Below, piece after piece: positions 25,442 to 34,591 of a stretch of 64,000 bases of DNA. Both the position numbers and the translations under genes were made by a program. Source of the DNA: Pseudomonadota bacterium (GTDB lineage: Bacteria; Pseudomonadota; Alphaproteobacteria; Sphingomonadales; Sphingomonadaceae); NCBI GenBank assembly GCA_021849075.1, contig JAJZTH010000013.1:19682-83681 (forward strand), read 5' to 3'. Positions within the stretch are counted from its first letter, which is position 1. Every line of letters starts with the position of its first letter. The notes under the pieces were generated by a model. It had not been told where the DNA came from. It ran no database searches and worked only from the letters and a program-made list of their open reading frames with translations.

Positions 25442-25987
25442 TCATTTTTTGCGGCGCAAAATCAGGTAGAGCGCGCCGTCGCCACCATGGCGCGGATGGG
25501 CGATGCGCACGCTGGCGATGCGATCGGCATAGGGGCTGGTTTCGAGCCAGTGACCAATCTCTCCCCGGATCGCGCCACGCCGCGCCTCCCCACCATTTCG
25601 GACAGTTTTTGGCGGTTTTCCGGTCACGACCAGCAGCACGCGGGCGTCGCGCGACAGGGCCTGCGCCAGCGCCTGATCAAGGCGCGCATGCGCCATGGCG
25701 AGCGTATGACCATGCAGGTCGATGCTCATGTCGGGGGTGATCGTGCCGCTACGGATACGCCGTTCCCACCCATTGTCGAGCATGGCGGCGGGGGTTCTGG
25801 ACGGCGGCGCGACAATCGGGCGCTGGGGTGTAGCCGTTAACCCTGTTTTGGCGACGAGCGGTTCCGGCCGGTCGATCGCGGCGACGGGCTGCGGGGCCGA
25901 TCGCACGCCGGGACGGATCGGCCGGACGCTACGGATCAGGGCGTTCCACAGCGCCTCTTCGTCCTGGGACAGCCGCCGACGAACCAT
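25442..25987 (-). CDS. smr: Smr domain protein
   Basis: A 181-residue protein with an N-terminal basic stretch (MVRRRLSQDEEALWNALIRS) and a C-terminal Smr domain: SIDLHGHTLAMAHARLDQAL with the DLHG motif, then RVLLVVTGK and ARHGGDGALYLIL. Smr domains nick DNA or cut RNA in some proteins. It follows mltA by three bases on the same strand, an arrangement known in many Alphaproteobacteria next to the Tim44 homologue and secB. Confidence 0.92.
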   Translation of the reverse strand: MVRRRLSQDEEALWNALIRSVRPIRPGVRSAPQPVAAIDRPEPLVAKTGLTATPQRPIVAPPSRTPAAMLDNGWERRIRSGTITPDMSIDLHGHTLAMAHARLDQALAQALSRDARVLLVVTGKPPKTVRNGGEARRGAIRGEIGHWLETSPYADRIASVRIAHPRHGGDGALYLILRRKK

Positions 25988-25990
25988 GGA

Positions 25991-27238
25991 TCAGGGTCTG
26001 GCGAGGCGCGCCGCCGATCCGATCGGCAGCAGGATGAGCGCGCTGCCCCGCGCCGACATGCCGCCGGCAATGCCGCGCGCCCGCGCGCCTGCACCCCAGA
26101 AACTGTCGAAGCGATTGGCCCCCTTGATCGCGCCGCCGGTATCCTGCGCAATCCAGATGCCATTGGGTTCGCTGCGGTCGAGCGACAGCAGAACAGGCGC
26201 GCCCAGCGGGATGAATTTCGGGTCAGCCGCAACGGTCGCTTCGGGCGTCACCGGCACGCCCAGCGCGCCCAGCGGTCCCGCGCCGGTCAGTTCGCGGAAG
26301 AAGACGAAGCTCTTATTCTCGTTCATGATCGCTGCGCCCTCGACCGGGTGGGCGCGCAGATATTGCATGATGTCCTGCATCGACCCGGCCTGGATCAGGC
26401 CGCGATCCTTCATCAGTTTGCCGATGCCGGTATAGTCGCGCCCATTCTGCCCATCATAGCCGATGCGCATAACGCCGCCGTCGGGCAGATTGAGCCGGCC
26501 GCTGCCCTGCACCTGCAGAAAGAAGAATTCGACCGGATCGGCCGCCCAGGCCAGTTCCAGTCCGCGCCCGGCGAGCGATCCGCCGACGATCTGGCTGCGA
26601 TCGTCATAGGGGACGAATTTGCTGCCATTCACCTTGCCACGGATCGACTTGCCCTTCAGACTGTCGTTGAACTGGCCAAGGTCCACATCGATCAGATCGG
26701 TCGGGCGGCGATAGATGGGGACTTCATAGCCCGGCTGACGGGTGCGCGACCCGCCGATTTCCGGTTCATAATAGCCGGTGACGAAAGCGCCGCCATCGCC
26801 CACCTGCACCGCTTCGAAATAGCGGGAGAAAAATTCGCTGGCCGACGCTTCAGGCCAGCTGGATGCGGCGGCGCAGCTGTTGTTCCAGTCGGACCCGCGC
26901 GTCAGGCCGCTCTGGTCGGCACGGCGCATGAGCGTGGGGCAGGACAGACGAAATGCCTGCAGCGCCAGCCGCGCACGCTCGCCCGAGGGGATCAGGCTGG
27001 CAATGTCAGGGCCTTTGGTGACACCCAGACCCGCGGCCGTCGTCTGGTCCAGCGCCGGCTCGGCCGGCACCTCCACAGGCAGGGTGGGACGCGGAGTCGC
27101 GGGCGTGGGCCGGGTGGCCGTGTCCCCCGAAGGCGCAGGGCGTGTAGGCGCAGGACCACCCTGCGGAATGACGCCACCCGCGCAGGCCGACAGCATTAGC
27201 GCCGTCAGTAGCGCAGCCCCCGTTTGACGACGCATCAT
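25991..27238 (-). CDS. mltA: membrane-bound lytic murein transglycosylase A
   Basis: A 415-residue lipoprotein (lipobox LSAC in TALMLSACAGG) with MltA domain features: FFSRYFEAVQVGDGGAFVTG then GYYEPEIGGS, and a C-terminal 3D domain (PLGAPVLLSLDRS, IAQDTGGAIKGANRFDSFWG) carrying the catalytic Asp. It cleaves the MurNAc-GlcNAc bond with formation of 1,6-anhydro ends. ATG 27238 gives a compact lipoprotein signal; a GTG at 27262 overlapping the upstream stop (GTGA) is the alternative. Confidence 0.94.
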   Translation of the reverse strand: MMRRQTGAALLTALMLSACAGGVIPQGGPAPTRPAPSGDTATRPTPATPRPTLPVEVPAEPALDQTTAAGLGVTKGPDIASLIPSGERARLALQAFRLSCPTLMRRADQSGLTRGSDWNNSCAAASSWPEASASEFFSRYFEAVQVGDGGAFVTGYYEPEIGGSRTRQPGYEVPIYRRPTDLIDVDLGQFNDSLKGKSIRGKVNGSKFVPYDDRSQIVGGSLAGRGLELAWAADPVEFFFLQVQGSGRLNLPDGGVMRIGYDGQNGRDYTGIGKLMKDRGLIQAGSMQDIMQYLRAHPVEGAAIMNENKSFVFFRELTGAGPLGALGVPVTPEATVAADPKFIPLGAPVLLSLDRSEPNGIWIAQDTGGAIKGANRFDSFWGAGARARGIAGGMSARGSALILLPIGSAARLARP

Positions 27239-27258
27239 GCCGCCGATCAAGCCCGGAA

Positions 27259-27912
27259 TCACGCTTCGTCGGTTTCGCTGAGCTTCCAGTTCGGGTCCGC
27301 GCTGCGAATGTCGCGGGTGAAGGTCCAGATGTCCTTCGTGCCGATCGCATCGGTCAGCGACCCGGCGATGACATTGCCGTCCTTGTCGCGGGTGACGGCG
27401 GCGATATCGGCTTCGAAACGCAGCGCGATTTCAGCGATGCGGCCGTTGACGGAGGCTTCGATGATCTGCGCCTTGTCGATGCGGACCAGACGATTGTCGA
27501 GTACATGGCCATCGGCTTCGCGCGCGGCAATGGCTTCTTCGAACGAGCCGAGAACATCGGCATCGCACAGCCAGGCCAATTCGTCGCGATCACCGCGCCA
27601 GAAAGCTTCCAGCACCATCTTGTACGCGCTCTTCGCGCCATCCACGAATTGGGGCACGTCAAAGCTGCGATCGGCCGCGATCAGCGCGCGCACGCCGGTT
27701 TCGGCACCCGGCGCGATCAGACCTTCGGCCAGACGAACCGAATCGCCGCTATTCTGCGCCACGGGGCCGGGCTGCAGCACCGTCACCTTGGCGCGTTCAT
27801 CGGCAGGGCGCAGCGCAGGCTCCTGTTCATGGCCGGTGCGCTTGCCCAGCACGGAATAGAGCCGCAGCGCCAGAAAGCCGGCGATCATGGCGAGGATGAC
27901 GATCACATACAC
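27259..27912 (-). CDS. Tim44-like domain protein (TimA family)
   Basis: A 217-residue protein with one N-terminal transmembrane helix (VIVILAMIAGFLALRLYSVL) and a C-terminal Tim44-like domain (FDVPQFVDGAKSAYKMVLEA, then WLCDADVL). Mitochondrial Tim44 anchors Hsp70 at the import channel; the bacterial homologue is thought to assist membrane-linked processes. It starts at GTG 27912 and is the first gene of a unit with mltA and smr. secB is divergent, 232 bp away. Confidence 0.9.
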   Translation of the reverse strand: MYVIVILAMIAGFLALRLYSVLGKRTGHEQEPALRPADERAKVTVLQPGPVAQNSGDSVRLAEGLIAPGAETGVRALIAADRSFDVPQFVDGAKSAYKMVLEAFWRGDRDELAWLCDADVLGSFEEAIAAREADGHVLDNRLVRIDKAQIIEASVNGRIAEIALRFEADIAAVTRDKDGNVIAGSLTDAIGTKDIWTFTRDIRSADPNWKLSETDEA

Positions 27913-28143
27913 GGAAAGCTATACCCTTTGCGTGGGAACAATGTTCCGGCCAACATAGGCATGTTTGCGCATAACTTCAAATAGCGGCTTATCCTGCATT
28001 TGTCCCTGATCGACCCAAGCCCTGCGCCGCTCCTGCCCCATGGCCCTGCGCCATTGCCCTGCCCTTTTGGCCCTGCTAAGCGCGCGGGTCAGCATGTCCG
28101 GGGCTTTCCGCCGCCGGACCGGATGGAAAGTCAAGGGAAGAGC

Positions 28144-28644
28144 ATGGCCGACGAAGCGGATCACATCACCACCAATCTGGGCAATGGCGCCGACACCGGC
28201 CCGCAGATCGCGCTGATCAGCCAATATGTGAAGGACCTGTCGTTCGAAAACCCGAACGCCCCGGCCGTGTATCAGTGGCAGGACCAGCCGCAGATCGACG
28301 TCCAGTTCAACATCGGCGCCGAACGGGTTGCCGACGAAGTGCTGGAAATCGCGCTGAAGATCGAAGTGAAGGCGGTCGCGCCGCAGGGCACCGCCTTTGC
28401 CGTGGAACTGCTCTATGCCGCACTGTTCGGCATGCGCAACGTGCCCGAAGACCAGGTCCAGCCCTTCATGCTGGCCGAAGCGCCGCGCCTGATCTTCCCC
28501 TTCGCCCGCCGCGTGCTGGCCGACGCCATCCGCGACGGCGGCTTCCCGCCGCTGCTGCTCGATCCGATCGATTTTGGCGCGCTGTACCTGCAACAGGCGC
28601 AGCAGATGGAAGTGACGTCGGGCGAGCCGGCCGGCCACGCCTGA
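28144..28644 (+). CDS. secB: protein export chaperone SecB
   Basis: A 166-residue SecB that keeps precursors unfolded and passes them to SecA. Family marks: ISQYVKDLSFENPNAP, QPQIDVQFNIGAE, AVELLYAALFGMRNVPED, LLFPFARRVLAD analogue (LIFPFARRVLADAIRDGGFP) and LLLDPIDFGALYLQQ. ATG 28144 follows GGAAGAGC. The divergent Tim44 homologue probably shares the control region 27913-28143. Confidence 0.97.
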   Translation: MADEADHITTNLGNGADTGPQIALISQYVKDLSFENPNAPAVYQWQDQPQIDVQFNIGAERVADEVLEIALKIEVKAVAPQGTAFAVELLYAALFGMRNVPEDQVQPFMLAEAPRLIFPFARRVLADAIRDGGFPPLLLDPIDFGALYLQQAQQMEVTSGEPAGHA

Positions 28645-28664
28645 TTTAAGGATGTTCTCTCCCT

Positions 28665-28769
28665 CCGTTCGCTCTGTTCAGGCTAGACACTTGTCTAGCC
28701 TGAATGTCGAAGGGCTGTCCTTTTCTTCCATAGAGAAGTGCGGGGCTTCGACAGGCTCAGCCCGAACGG
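28665..28769. repeat. palindromic intergenic repeat, family 1, copy 4
   Basis: Ends CCGTTCG...CGAACGG as in the other copies, with CTTCGACAGGCTCAGCCCGA at the right. This copy carries an extra perfect 13-bp palindrome (TTCAGGCTAGACA and its complement, loop of two bases) at 28677-28704. It separates secB from murJ and ends 16 bases before the murJ start, so it lies in the murJ leader. Confidence 0.8.
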
Positions 28770-28785
28770 AATGGGGGTTCGTCAT

Positions 28786-30360
28786 ATGAAACTCGTCCGC
28801 GCCCTTGGCTCCGTTGGCGGGCTTACCCTCGCCAGCCGGGTGCTGGCGCTGGTGCGCGATTCGCTGGCGGCGCGCTATGTCGGCGCGGGCTTTGCGTCGG
28901 ACGCCTTCAATGGCGTCGCCTTCCGCCTGCCCAACATGTTCCGCGCCCTCTTTGCCGAGGGCGCCTTTTCCGCCGCCTTCATCCCGCTGTTCAACAAGAA
29001 GGCGGCGGGCGACGGCGGATTGCCGGCGGGTTATGACTTTGCCGAGCGCGCGCTGGCGGTGCTGCTGCCGGTGCTGATCCTATTCACCGCCGTCCTGATC
29101 GCCGCCGCCTGGCCGATCACCTGGGCGCTGTCGGGCGGATTTTCGCGGCAGAACCCCACGGCCGAGCAATTCGCCTTCGCCGTGACGCTGTCGCGCATCA
29201 CCATTCCCTATCTGGCGCTGATCAGCCTTGCTTCGCTGCTGGGCGGAATTCTCAACTCGCTCGACAAATTCTGGGTCAACGCCGCCGCACCGATCTTGCT
29301 GAACGTCGCGATGATCGCGGGGCTGTGGCTGTTCCACGGCGCGGACGAATATGAAACGGCGCGGGTACAGGCCATGTCGGTGACGATCGGCGGCGCATTG
29401 CAGCTGCTGTGGCTGATCTGGGCCTGCCGGCGCGCCGGCGTGTCGATGAAGCTAAAGCGCCCGCGCCTAGACAAGGATGTGCGCGAATTGCTGCGCCTGA
29501 TCATCCCCGCCGCCGCCGGGGCTGGCGCATCGCAGATCAACCTGCTGATTTCCACTGCTCTGTCGGGCTGGCTGCTGGCCTCCGGCTCCATCACCTATAT
29601 TTATTATGCCGACCGGCTGAACCAGCTGCCGTTGGGGCTGATCGGCATCGGGCTTGGCACCATTCTCCTCCCCACCATTTCGCGCATGCTCTCAAAGGGG
29701 CAGGACGCCGAAGCGATGGAGACGCAGAATCGCGGTATCGAGCTGGCGCTGTTCCTCACTTTGCCCGCGACCGTCGCCTTCCTGACCGTGGCGGAGCCGA
29801 TCGTGCGCGGCCTATTCCAATATGGTCGCTTCACGCCTGATGACGCAATGCGGTGCGGCTGGGCGCTGTCCGCCTTCTCGATCGGCCTGCCCAGCTATGT
29901 GCTGGTGAAGGTGCTGACGCCGGGCTATTATGCGCGCGGCGACACGAAGACGCCGGTGCGCTATGCGATGCTGTCCATCGTCATCAATATCGTCGGCAAT
30001 CTGGCGATGATCCCGACCTTGGGCCATATCGGCCCGCCGTTGGCGACGGCTTTGTCCTCCACCGTCAATGTCGCCATGCTCTATACGACGTTGGTGAAGC
30101 GCGGCCATTTCGCCGCCGACGCCGGGCTGCGTCGCCGCATCCCACGCCTGGCGCTGGCTGCGGCGGTGATGGGCGGGGCATTATGGGCGGGCGAAGGGCT
30201 GCTTGATCCCTGGCTGACCGGGGCGATGCTGCAACGCTATGTGGCGCTGGCGGTGCTGGTGGGTGCAGGCGTGGCGCTTTACGGGCTGGCGTCCGTCGTC
30301 ACGGGGGCCTATCGGCTGTCCGACATCAAGGCGCTGATGCGCCGCAAAAGTGCAACCTGA
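28786..30360 (+). CDS. murJ: lipid II flippase MurJ
   Basis: A 524-residue integral membrane protein with about 14 hydrophobic segments. Opens KLVRALGSVGGLTLASRVLA and LVRDSLAARYVGAGFASDAF, then FRLPNMFRALFAEGAFSAAF, the MurJ signature. It flips lipid II across the inner membrane for peptidoglycan synthesis. ATG 28786 chosen because the family starts there; an upstream in-frame ATG-like start would translate part of the repeat. trpS follows after 20 bases, so the two form a unit. Confidence 0.96.
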   Translation: MKLVRALGSVGGLTLASRVLALVRDSLAARYVGAGFASDAFNGVAFRLPNMFRALFAEGAFSAAFIPLFNKKAAGDGGLPAGYDFAERALAVLLPVLILFTAVLIAAAWPITWALSGGFSRQNPTAEQFAFAVTLSRITIPYLALISLASLLGGILNSLDKFWVNAAAPILLNVAMIAGLWLFHGADEYETARVQAMSVTIGGALQLLWLIWACRRAGVSMKLKRPRLDKDVRELLRLIIPAAAGAGASQINLLISTALSGWLLASGSITYIYYADRLNQLPLGLIGIGLGTILLPTISRMLSKGQDAEAMETQNRGIELALFLTLPATVAFLTVAEPIVRGLFQYGRFTPDDAMRCGWALSAFSIGLPSYVLVKVLTPGYYARGDTKTPVRYAMLSIVINIVGNLAMIPTLGHIGPPLATALSSTVNVAMLYTTLVKRGHFAADAGLRRRIPRLALAAAVMGGALWAGEGLLDPWLTGAMLQRYVALAVLVGAGVALYGLASVVTGAYRLSDIKALMRRKSAT

Positions 30361-30380
30361 AGAGAAGAACGGATCTAGTA

Positions 30381-31385
30381 ATGCGCGTCCTTTCCGGCAT
30401 CCAGCCCACCGGCAATCTGCACCTTGGCAATTACCTGGGCGCGATCCGCAACTGGGTGCGGATGCAGGATGAAATGGACGATCAGAGCCAGTGCTTCTTC
30501 TTTCTGGCCGATATGCATTCGATCACCGTGCATGAAGGGCGCGAACAGCGCATCCGCAATGTGCGCGACATGGCCGCCGCGCTGGTCGCCGCCGGGATCG
30601 ACCCGGATCGCTCGGTCTTGTTCAATCAGGCGCGGGTGCCCGCCCATGCGGAACTGTGCTGGTTGCTGAACGGCACCGCGCGGATCGGCTGGCTGAACCG
30701 CATGACCCAGTTCAAGGACAAGGTCGGCAAGGACCGCGAAGGCGCGTCGATCGGCCTGTTCGTCTATCCGGTGCTCCAGGCGGCCGACATTCTGCTCTAT
30801 AACGCCACCCATGTTCCGGTGGGCGAAGACCAGAAGCAGCATCTGGAACTGTGCCGCGACATTGCCACCAAGTTCAACACCGACTTTGGCGTCGACCTGT
30901 TCACCCTGCCCGCCCCGATCATCCCCAAGGAATCGGCGCGCATCATGTCGCTGCGCGACGGCACGGCGAAAATGTCCAAATCCGACCCCAGCGACATGAG
31001 CCGCATCAACCTGACCGACGATGACGACGCGATCATGGCCAAGGTGAAGAAGGCCAAGAGCGATCAGGAAATGCTGCCCGAAACGGCCGAAGGCCTGGTG
31101 GGACGCCCCGAAGCGACCAATCTGGTCGGCATCCTGGCAACGCTGACCGGACGGACGACCGACGCGGTCTGCGCGGAGTTTGCCGGCAAGGGCTTTGGCG
31201 CGTTCAAGCCGGCGCTGGGCGAAGCGCTGGTGGCGACGCTGCGGCCGATACGCGAGCGTTTTCTGGAGTTGCGCACCGACGACGCCGCACTCGACGCGAT
31301 CCTGGACAAGGGCGCGGCCAGGGCGGCTGCGGCGGCCGAACCGACACTACGCGCGGCCTATGACGCCATGGGTTTGATGCGCTGA
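30381..31385 (+). CDS. trpS: tryptophanyl-tRNA synthetase
   Basis: A 334-residue class I aminoacyl-tRNA synthetase. HIGH-type motif GNLHLGNYLGAI near the N-terminus, KMSKS in DGTAKMSKSDPSD near residue 200, and tryptophan-site residues in VYPVLQAADILLY and VPVGEDQKQHLELCRDIA. The last 17 bases of the gene region are repeated once directly downstream (31398-31414). Followed by a terminator at 31435. Confidence 0.97.
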   Translation: MRVLSGIQPTGNLHLGNYLGAIRNWVRMQDEMDDQSQCFFFLADMHSITVHEGREQRIRNVRDMAAALVAAGIDPDRSVLFNQARVPAHAELCWLLNGTARIGWLNRMTQFKDKVGKDREGASIGLFVYPVLQAADILLYNATHVPVGEDQKQHLELCRDIATKFNTDFGVDLFTLPAPIIPKESARIMSLRDGTAKMSKSDPSDMSRINLTDDDDAIMAKVKKAKSDQEMLPETAEGLVGRPEATNLVGILATLTGRTTDAVCAEFAGKGFGAFKPALGEALVATLRPIRERFLELRTDDAALDAILDKGAARAAAAAEPTLRAAYDAMGLMR

Positions 31386-31434
31386 CGCGCTGGGGGCTTG
31401 ATGCGCTGACGCGCACTGATGCGGCAAGGCAACA

Positions 31435-31463
31435 GGGGCCGTCCGAAAGGATGGCCCCTTTTT
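31435..31463 (+). terminator. Rho-independent terminator after trpS
   Basis: Stem GGGGCCGTCC against GGATGGCCCC (one G-T pair), GAAA loop, followed by TTTTTC. It ends the murJ-trpS unit. Confidence 0.85.
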
Positions 31464-31624
31464 CTGTGCCTACGGAATAGCCGCCGCCGCATCGTCGTAC
31501 ATGCGGGAACATGGTTTTGCGCCCGTTCGATGGGTTCGTGCGTTCAAGCGATGTTCAGTTGCGTTTTGCTATCGCAAGAGGCAAATAGATAACAGGCGCA
31601 TCGCCTGATACAGGACGTAAAAAC

Positions 31625-32281
31625 ATGGCTCGTTTCAACAAGATCGGTCTGTTCGCCGCGCCAGCCCTGGCGCTGGTTTCGCTGTCGGGCTGCGCCACCG
31701 GATTCAAGGCGGATGTCGCCCGCTTCCAGCAACTCCCCGCCCCTGCCGGGCAGAGCTATACCATCGTCGCCGACGATCCGCGGCTGGCCGGCGGCCTGGA
31801 GTTCGCCCATTATGCCGATCTGGTCGGCCAGCGCCTGGCCCAGACCGGCTATGTCGCCGCCAGCGATCCGGCGCGCGCGGACCTGATCGTACGGGTCGCC
31901 TATGATGTCGACAATGGCCGCGAAAAGGTGCGCTCGACCGGCTTTGGCGGTGGTTATGGCGCCGGCTGGGGTCCATGGGGCGGCGGCTTTGGCGGCCGTT
32001 GGGGCCGTCCATGGGGCTATGGCTTTTATGATCCCTGGCTGTTCGGCGGCGGCGGTTATAATGACGTCTCCAGTTACACCGTCTATACCAGCGACCTCAG
32101 CATGAAGATCGACCGCGCGGCCGACAATCGCCGCCTGTTCGAAGGCAAAGCGAGCGCCCAGTCGCTGTCGAACAAGCTGACCTATCTGGTGCCCAACCTG
32201 ATCGACGTGATGTTCACCAACTTCCCCGGCCAGAGCGGGGAAAGCGTGAAGGTGACGCTGCCGCCCGAAAAGAAGGGCTGA
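31625..32281 (+). CDS. DUF4136 lipoprotein
   Basis: A 218-residue lipoprotein: signal ending VSLSGCATG with a good lipobox (LSGC). DUF4136 features follow: FQQLPAPAGQSYTIVADDP, a C-terminal SLSNKLTYLVPNLIDVMFTN segment, and between them a long low-complexity stretch of Gly, Trp, Tyr and Phe (about residues 101-140). Function unknown; DUF4136 proteins are envelope lipoproteins. Single gene with its own terminator at 32302. Confidence 0.85.
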   Translation: MARFNKIGLFAAPALALVSLSGCATGFKADVARFQQLPAPAGQSYTIVADDPRLAGGLEFAHYADLVGQRLAQTGYVAASDPARADLIVRVAYDVDNGREKVRSTGFGGGYGAGWGPWGGGFGGRWGRPWGYGFYDPWLFGGGGYNDVSSYTVYTSDLSMKIDRAADNRRLFEGKASAQSLSNKLTYLVPNLIDVMFTNFPGQSGESVKVTLPPEKKG

Positions 32282-32301
32282 GCGACCTTTCGCTTCCATT
32301 C

Positions 32302-32339
32302 AAAAGGCCCGGCGCTTCCCAAAAGCGCCGGGCCTTTTT
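32302..32339 (+). terminator. Rho-independent terminator after the DUF4136 gene
   Basis: A 13-bp perfect stem (AAGGCCCGGCGCT and complement) with a short loop, followed by TTTTT. Confidence 0.88.
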
Positions 32340-32680
32340 GTGTCTGGCCTGCGCCCGTCGGCTTCTCGACTGCGATCGAAGCAGACGGTGTTTTGCAATC
32401 CACCCGACGCCCCTTCCCTTAACTTCGCATATTTCCCGCCGGATTCGACTTTTTGTTGCGCCGGGCTGATCCTATCGGAATGTCGGGCGATAACTTGGCA
32501 GGCGCGATGCAAGGGGCAGAATCGCACAGCCGGGGGATGTAGGACAGGAGTCGGCGAGCTGATCGCGAACGGATCATATTCGACCTAGCCGCCTGATTTT
32601 CCGCTGTTCCTTTGCCTGCAATAGCGGATAGCCTGTTGTCGCCCGTCGCCATTAAGGCGCATCCCGGAGATCCTGCCCCC
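32340..32680. other. gene-free stretch before the symporter gene
   Basis: About 340 bases with no credible coding frame, no repeat of the two families and no clear RNA motif that I recognise. The last part must hold the symporter promoter; CGGAGA lies about 11 bases before its ATG. Confidence 0.5.
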
Positions 32681-33913
32681 ATGTCCCTGACCGTCCGTAT
32701 CCTGATCGCGCTGATGCTGGGCCTGTGCAGCGGCATCGGAATCGCGGAATGGGGCAGCGGATGGGAGGGCGATATCGTGGGCGTCGCCCAGCCGATCGGC
32801 AAGGCGTGGCTGAACGGGTTACAGATGCCGCTGATCCCATTGATTTTCGCCCTGCTCGTCACCGGCATCGCGCAGGCGGCGACCACGGCGCGCGCCAATG
32901 GCATGGCCGGCAAGGCGATCGGCCTGTTTGCGATCCTGCTGCTGGGATCGTCCTGCGTCGCCGCGCTGATCGGGCCGCTGATGCTGCATCTGTGGCCGGT
33001 GCCGGCGGGCGCGGTCGGCGCGCTGGCGGGCGCGGGGCCCGTGACCGAAGTGCCCGACGTGCGGCCGTCGGCCGAATGGTTGTTGGGCTTCATCCCGGTC
33101 AATCCGCTCAAATCCGCCGCCGAGGGGCAAGTGGTGGCGGTGGTGCTGTTCGCGCTGATCTTCGGCTTTGCCGTCACCCGCATCGCGGAGGATCGCCGCG
33201 CGCAACTGACCAACCTGTTTCAAGCGCTGGCCGACGCGCTGTTGCTGGTGGTCAATTGGGTGTTGTGGCTGGCGCCGATCGGCGTGTTCGCGCTGGCGCT
33301 GGTGGCGGGCGCACGGTCGGGCCTCGCGACGGCCGGGGCGCTGCTCCACTATATCGGCTTCATCGTACTGATCTGTCTGACGACGACGCTGCTGGTCTAT
33401 CCGCTGGTCATCATCCTGGGCAAGATTTCGCCGGGCCGATTCGCCCGCGCCGCCTTCCCCGCGCAGGCCATCGCCTTCTCCACCCAAAGTTCGATCGCGT
33501 CGCTGCCCGCGATGATCCAGGCGTGCGACGGGCCATTGCAGGTGCGCGAAACCAGCCGCAGCGTTGTGCTGCCGCTCGCCATATCGCTGTTTCGCATCAC
33601 CAGCCCGCCGGCCAATCTGGGCGTCGCCCTCTATGTGGCGGCGATGAACGGGGTGGCGCTGGGTCCGACGCAGATCGTGATGGGCGTGCTGGTGGCGGCG
33701 GTCGTCAGTCTGGCGGCGGTCGGTCTGCCGGGGCAGATCACCTATTTCACCACCACAGGTCCCATTTGCCTCGCCATGGGTGTGCCGGTGGAGGCGCTGC
33801 CCTTGCTATTGGCGGTGGAGACGGTGCCCGACATTTTCCGCACCGTCGGTAATGTCACCGCCGACATGGCGACGACGCGCATCATCGATCAAGGCGGGTC
33901 AGCGGAAAGCTGA
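32681..33913 (+). CDS. dicarboxylate/amino acid:cation symporter
   Basis: A 410-residue member of the DAACS/SDF family (glutamate and C4-dicarboxylate carriers). About eight transmembrane segments plus the re-entrant loops; the serine-rich HP1-like motif reads FSTQSSIASLPAMIQAC, and the second half has LFRITSPPANLGVALYVAAM. It imports its substrate with Na+ or H+. ATG 32681 chosen; the frame is open upstream without homology. A second family member, dctA, is at 62465-63796. Confidence 0.9.
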   Translation: MSLTVRILIALMLGLCSGIGIAEWGSGWEGDIVGVAQPIGKAWLNGLQMPLIPLIFALLVTGIAQAATTARANGMAGKAIGLFAILLLGSSCVAALIGPLMLHLWPVPAGAVGALAGAGPVTEVPDVRPSAEWLLGFIPVNPLKSAAEGQVVAVVLFALIFGFAVTRIAEDRRAQLTNLFQALADALLLVVNWVLWLAPIGVFALALVAGARSGLATAGALLHYIGFIVLICLTTTLLVYPLVIILGKISPGRFARAAFPAQAIAFSTQSSIASLPAMIQACDGPLQVRETSRSVVLPLAISLFRITSPPANLGVALYVAAMNGVALGPTQIVMGVLVAAVVSLAAVGLPGQITYFTTTGPICLAMGVPVEALPLLLAVETVPDIFRTVGNVTADMATTRIIDQGGSAES

Positions 33914-33923
33914 GTTTACCGAC

Positions 33924-34544
33924 TCAGGGCAGGCGGCGCGCGGTTACGATCCTCACCGGCGTTTCGAGCATCTGCCCCCTCATCACCCCCTCCCCCTTGG
34001 TCGGCGATTTGGGGGCGATCAGGATCGCCTTCACAACGTCCAGCCCCTCGACCACATGGGCGAAGACGGCAAAGCCGACATTGTCGCCCGGCGCATCGGG
34101 ATGGGCGTCCATCGCCGGCATCTGTCCCAGCACGACGAAGAAATCGCCGGTTGCGCTGCCCGGCGCATAGCGCGCCATCGACAGCGCGCCGTCATCATGG
34201 GTGAGGCCGGTCTGCGTGGTCGGTTCATGTTTGATGGCGGGCAGGATGCGCTTGGGATCATTTTGCGCGCCGCCCTGCACGAAGCCATAGTCGGCCGCGC
34301 CCACGCCGCGATAGAAAGCCGTGCCATCGAGCCGCTTCTGATCGACATATTTGAGGAAATTGGCCGCCGTGACCGGCGCCTTGTCGGTGTGGACGGCGAC
34401 GATAATGCGCCCCTTGTCCGTATCGAGCGCCACGCGGACGTCCGCCGGATTAAGGGCCGGATTGGGCGCTGCCGCCTGTGTCTGCGCCGAGGCAGGCGAC
34501 AGGGTCAGGGCGGCGAGGAGCAGGAGAGCAAGCTGGCGAATCAT
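33924..34544 (-). CDS. peptidylprolyl isomerase, cyclophilin type, exported
   Basis: A 206-residue cyclophilin with a signal peptide (LALLLLAALTLSPASAQ). The core shows GRIIVAVHTDKAPVTAANFL, FYRGVGAADYGFVQGGAQND, and SATGDFFVVLG; the catalytic Arg is in FYRGV. It should catalyse cis-trans isomerisation of prolyl bonds in the periplasm. ATG 34544 chosen. Convergent with the symporter gene (10 bp gap), and 47 bp downstream of dnaA on the same strand. Confidence 0.9.
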   Translation of the reverse strand: MIRQLALLLLAALTLSPASAQTQAAAPNPALNPADVRVALDTDKGRIIVAVHTDKAPVTAANFLKYVDQKRLDGTAFYRGVGAADYGFVQGGAQNDPKRILPAIKHEPTTQTGLTHDDGALSMARYAPGSATGDFFVVLGQMPAMDAHPDAPGDNVGFAVFAHVVEGLDVVKAILIAPKSPTKGEGVMRGQMLETPVRIVTARRLP

Positions 34545-34591
34545 GCCGCCAACCCTAGCCAATCATCCGCCCGATGCCAGTAGGAGGGCGA

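Noticed and set aside
31925..32045. Gly/Trp/Tyr-rich stretch in the DUF4136 protein taken as a frameshift
   Set aside because: The same frame continues into a normal DUF4136 C-terminus, so it is a real low-complexity insert.
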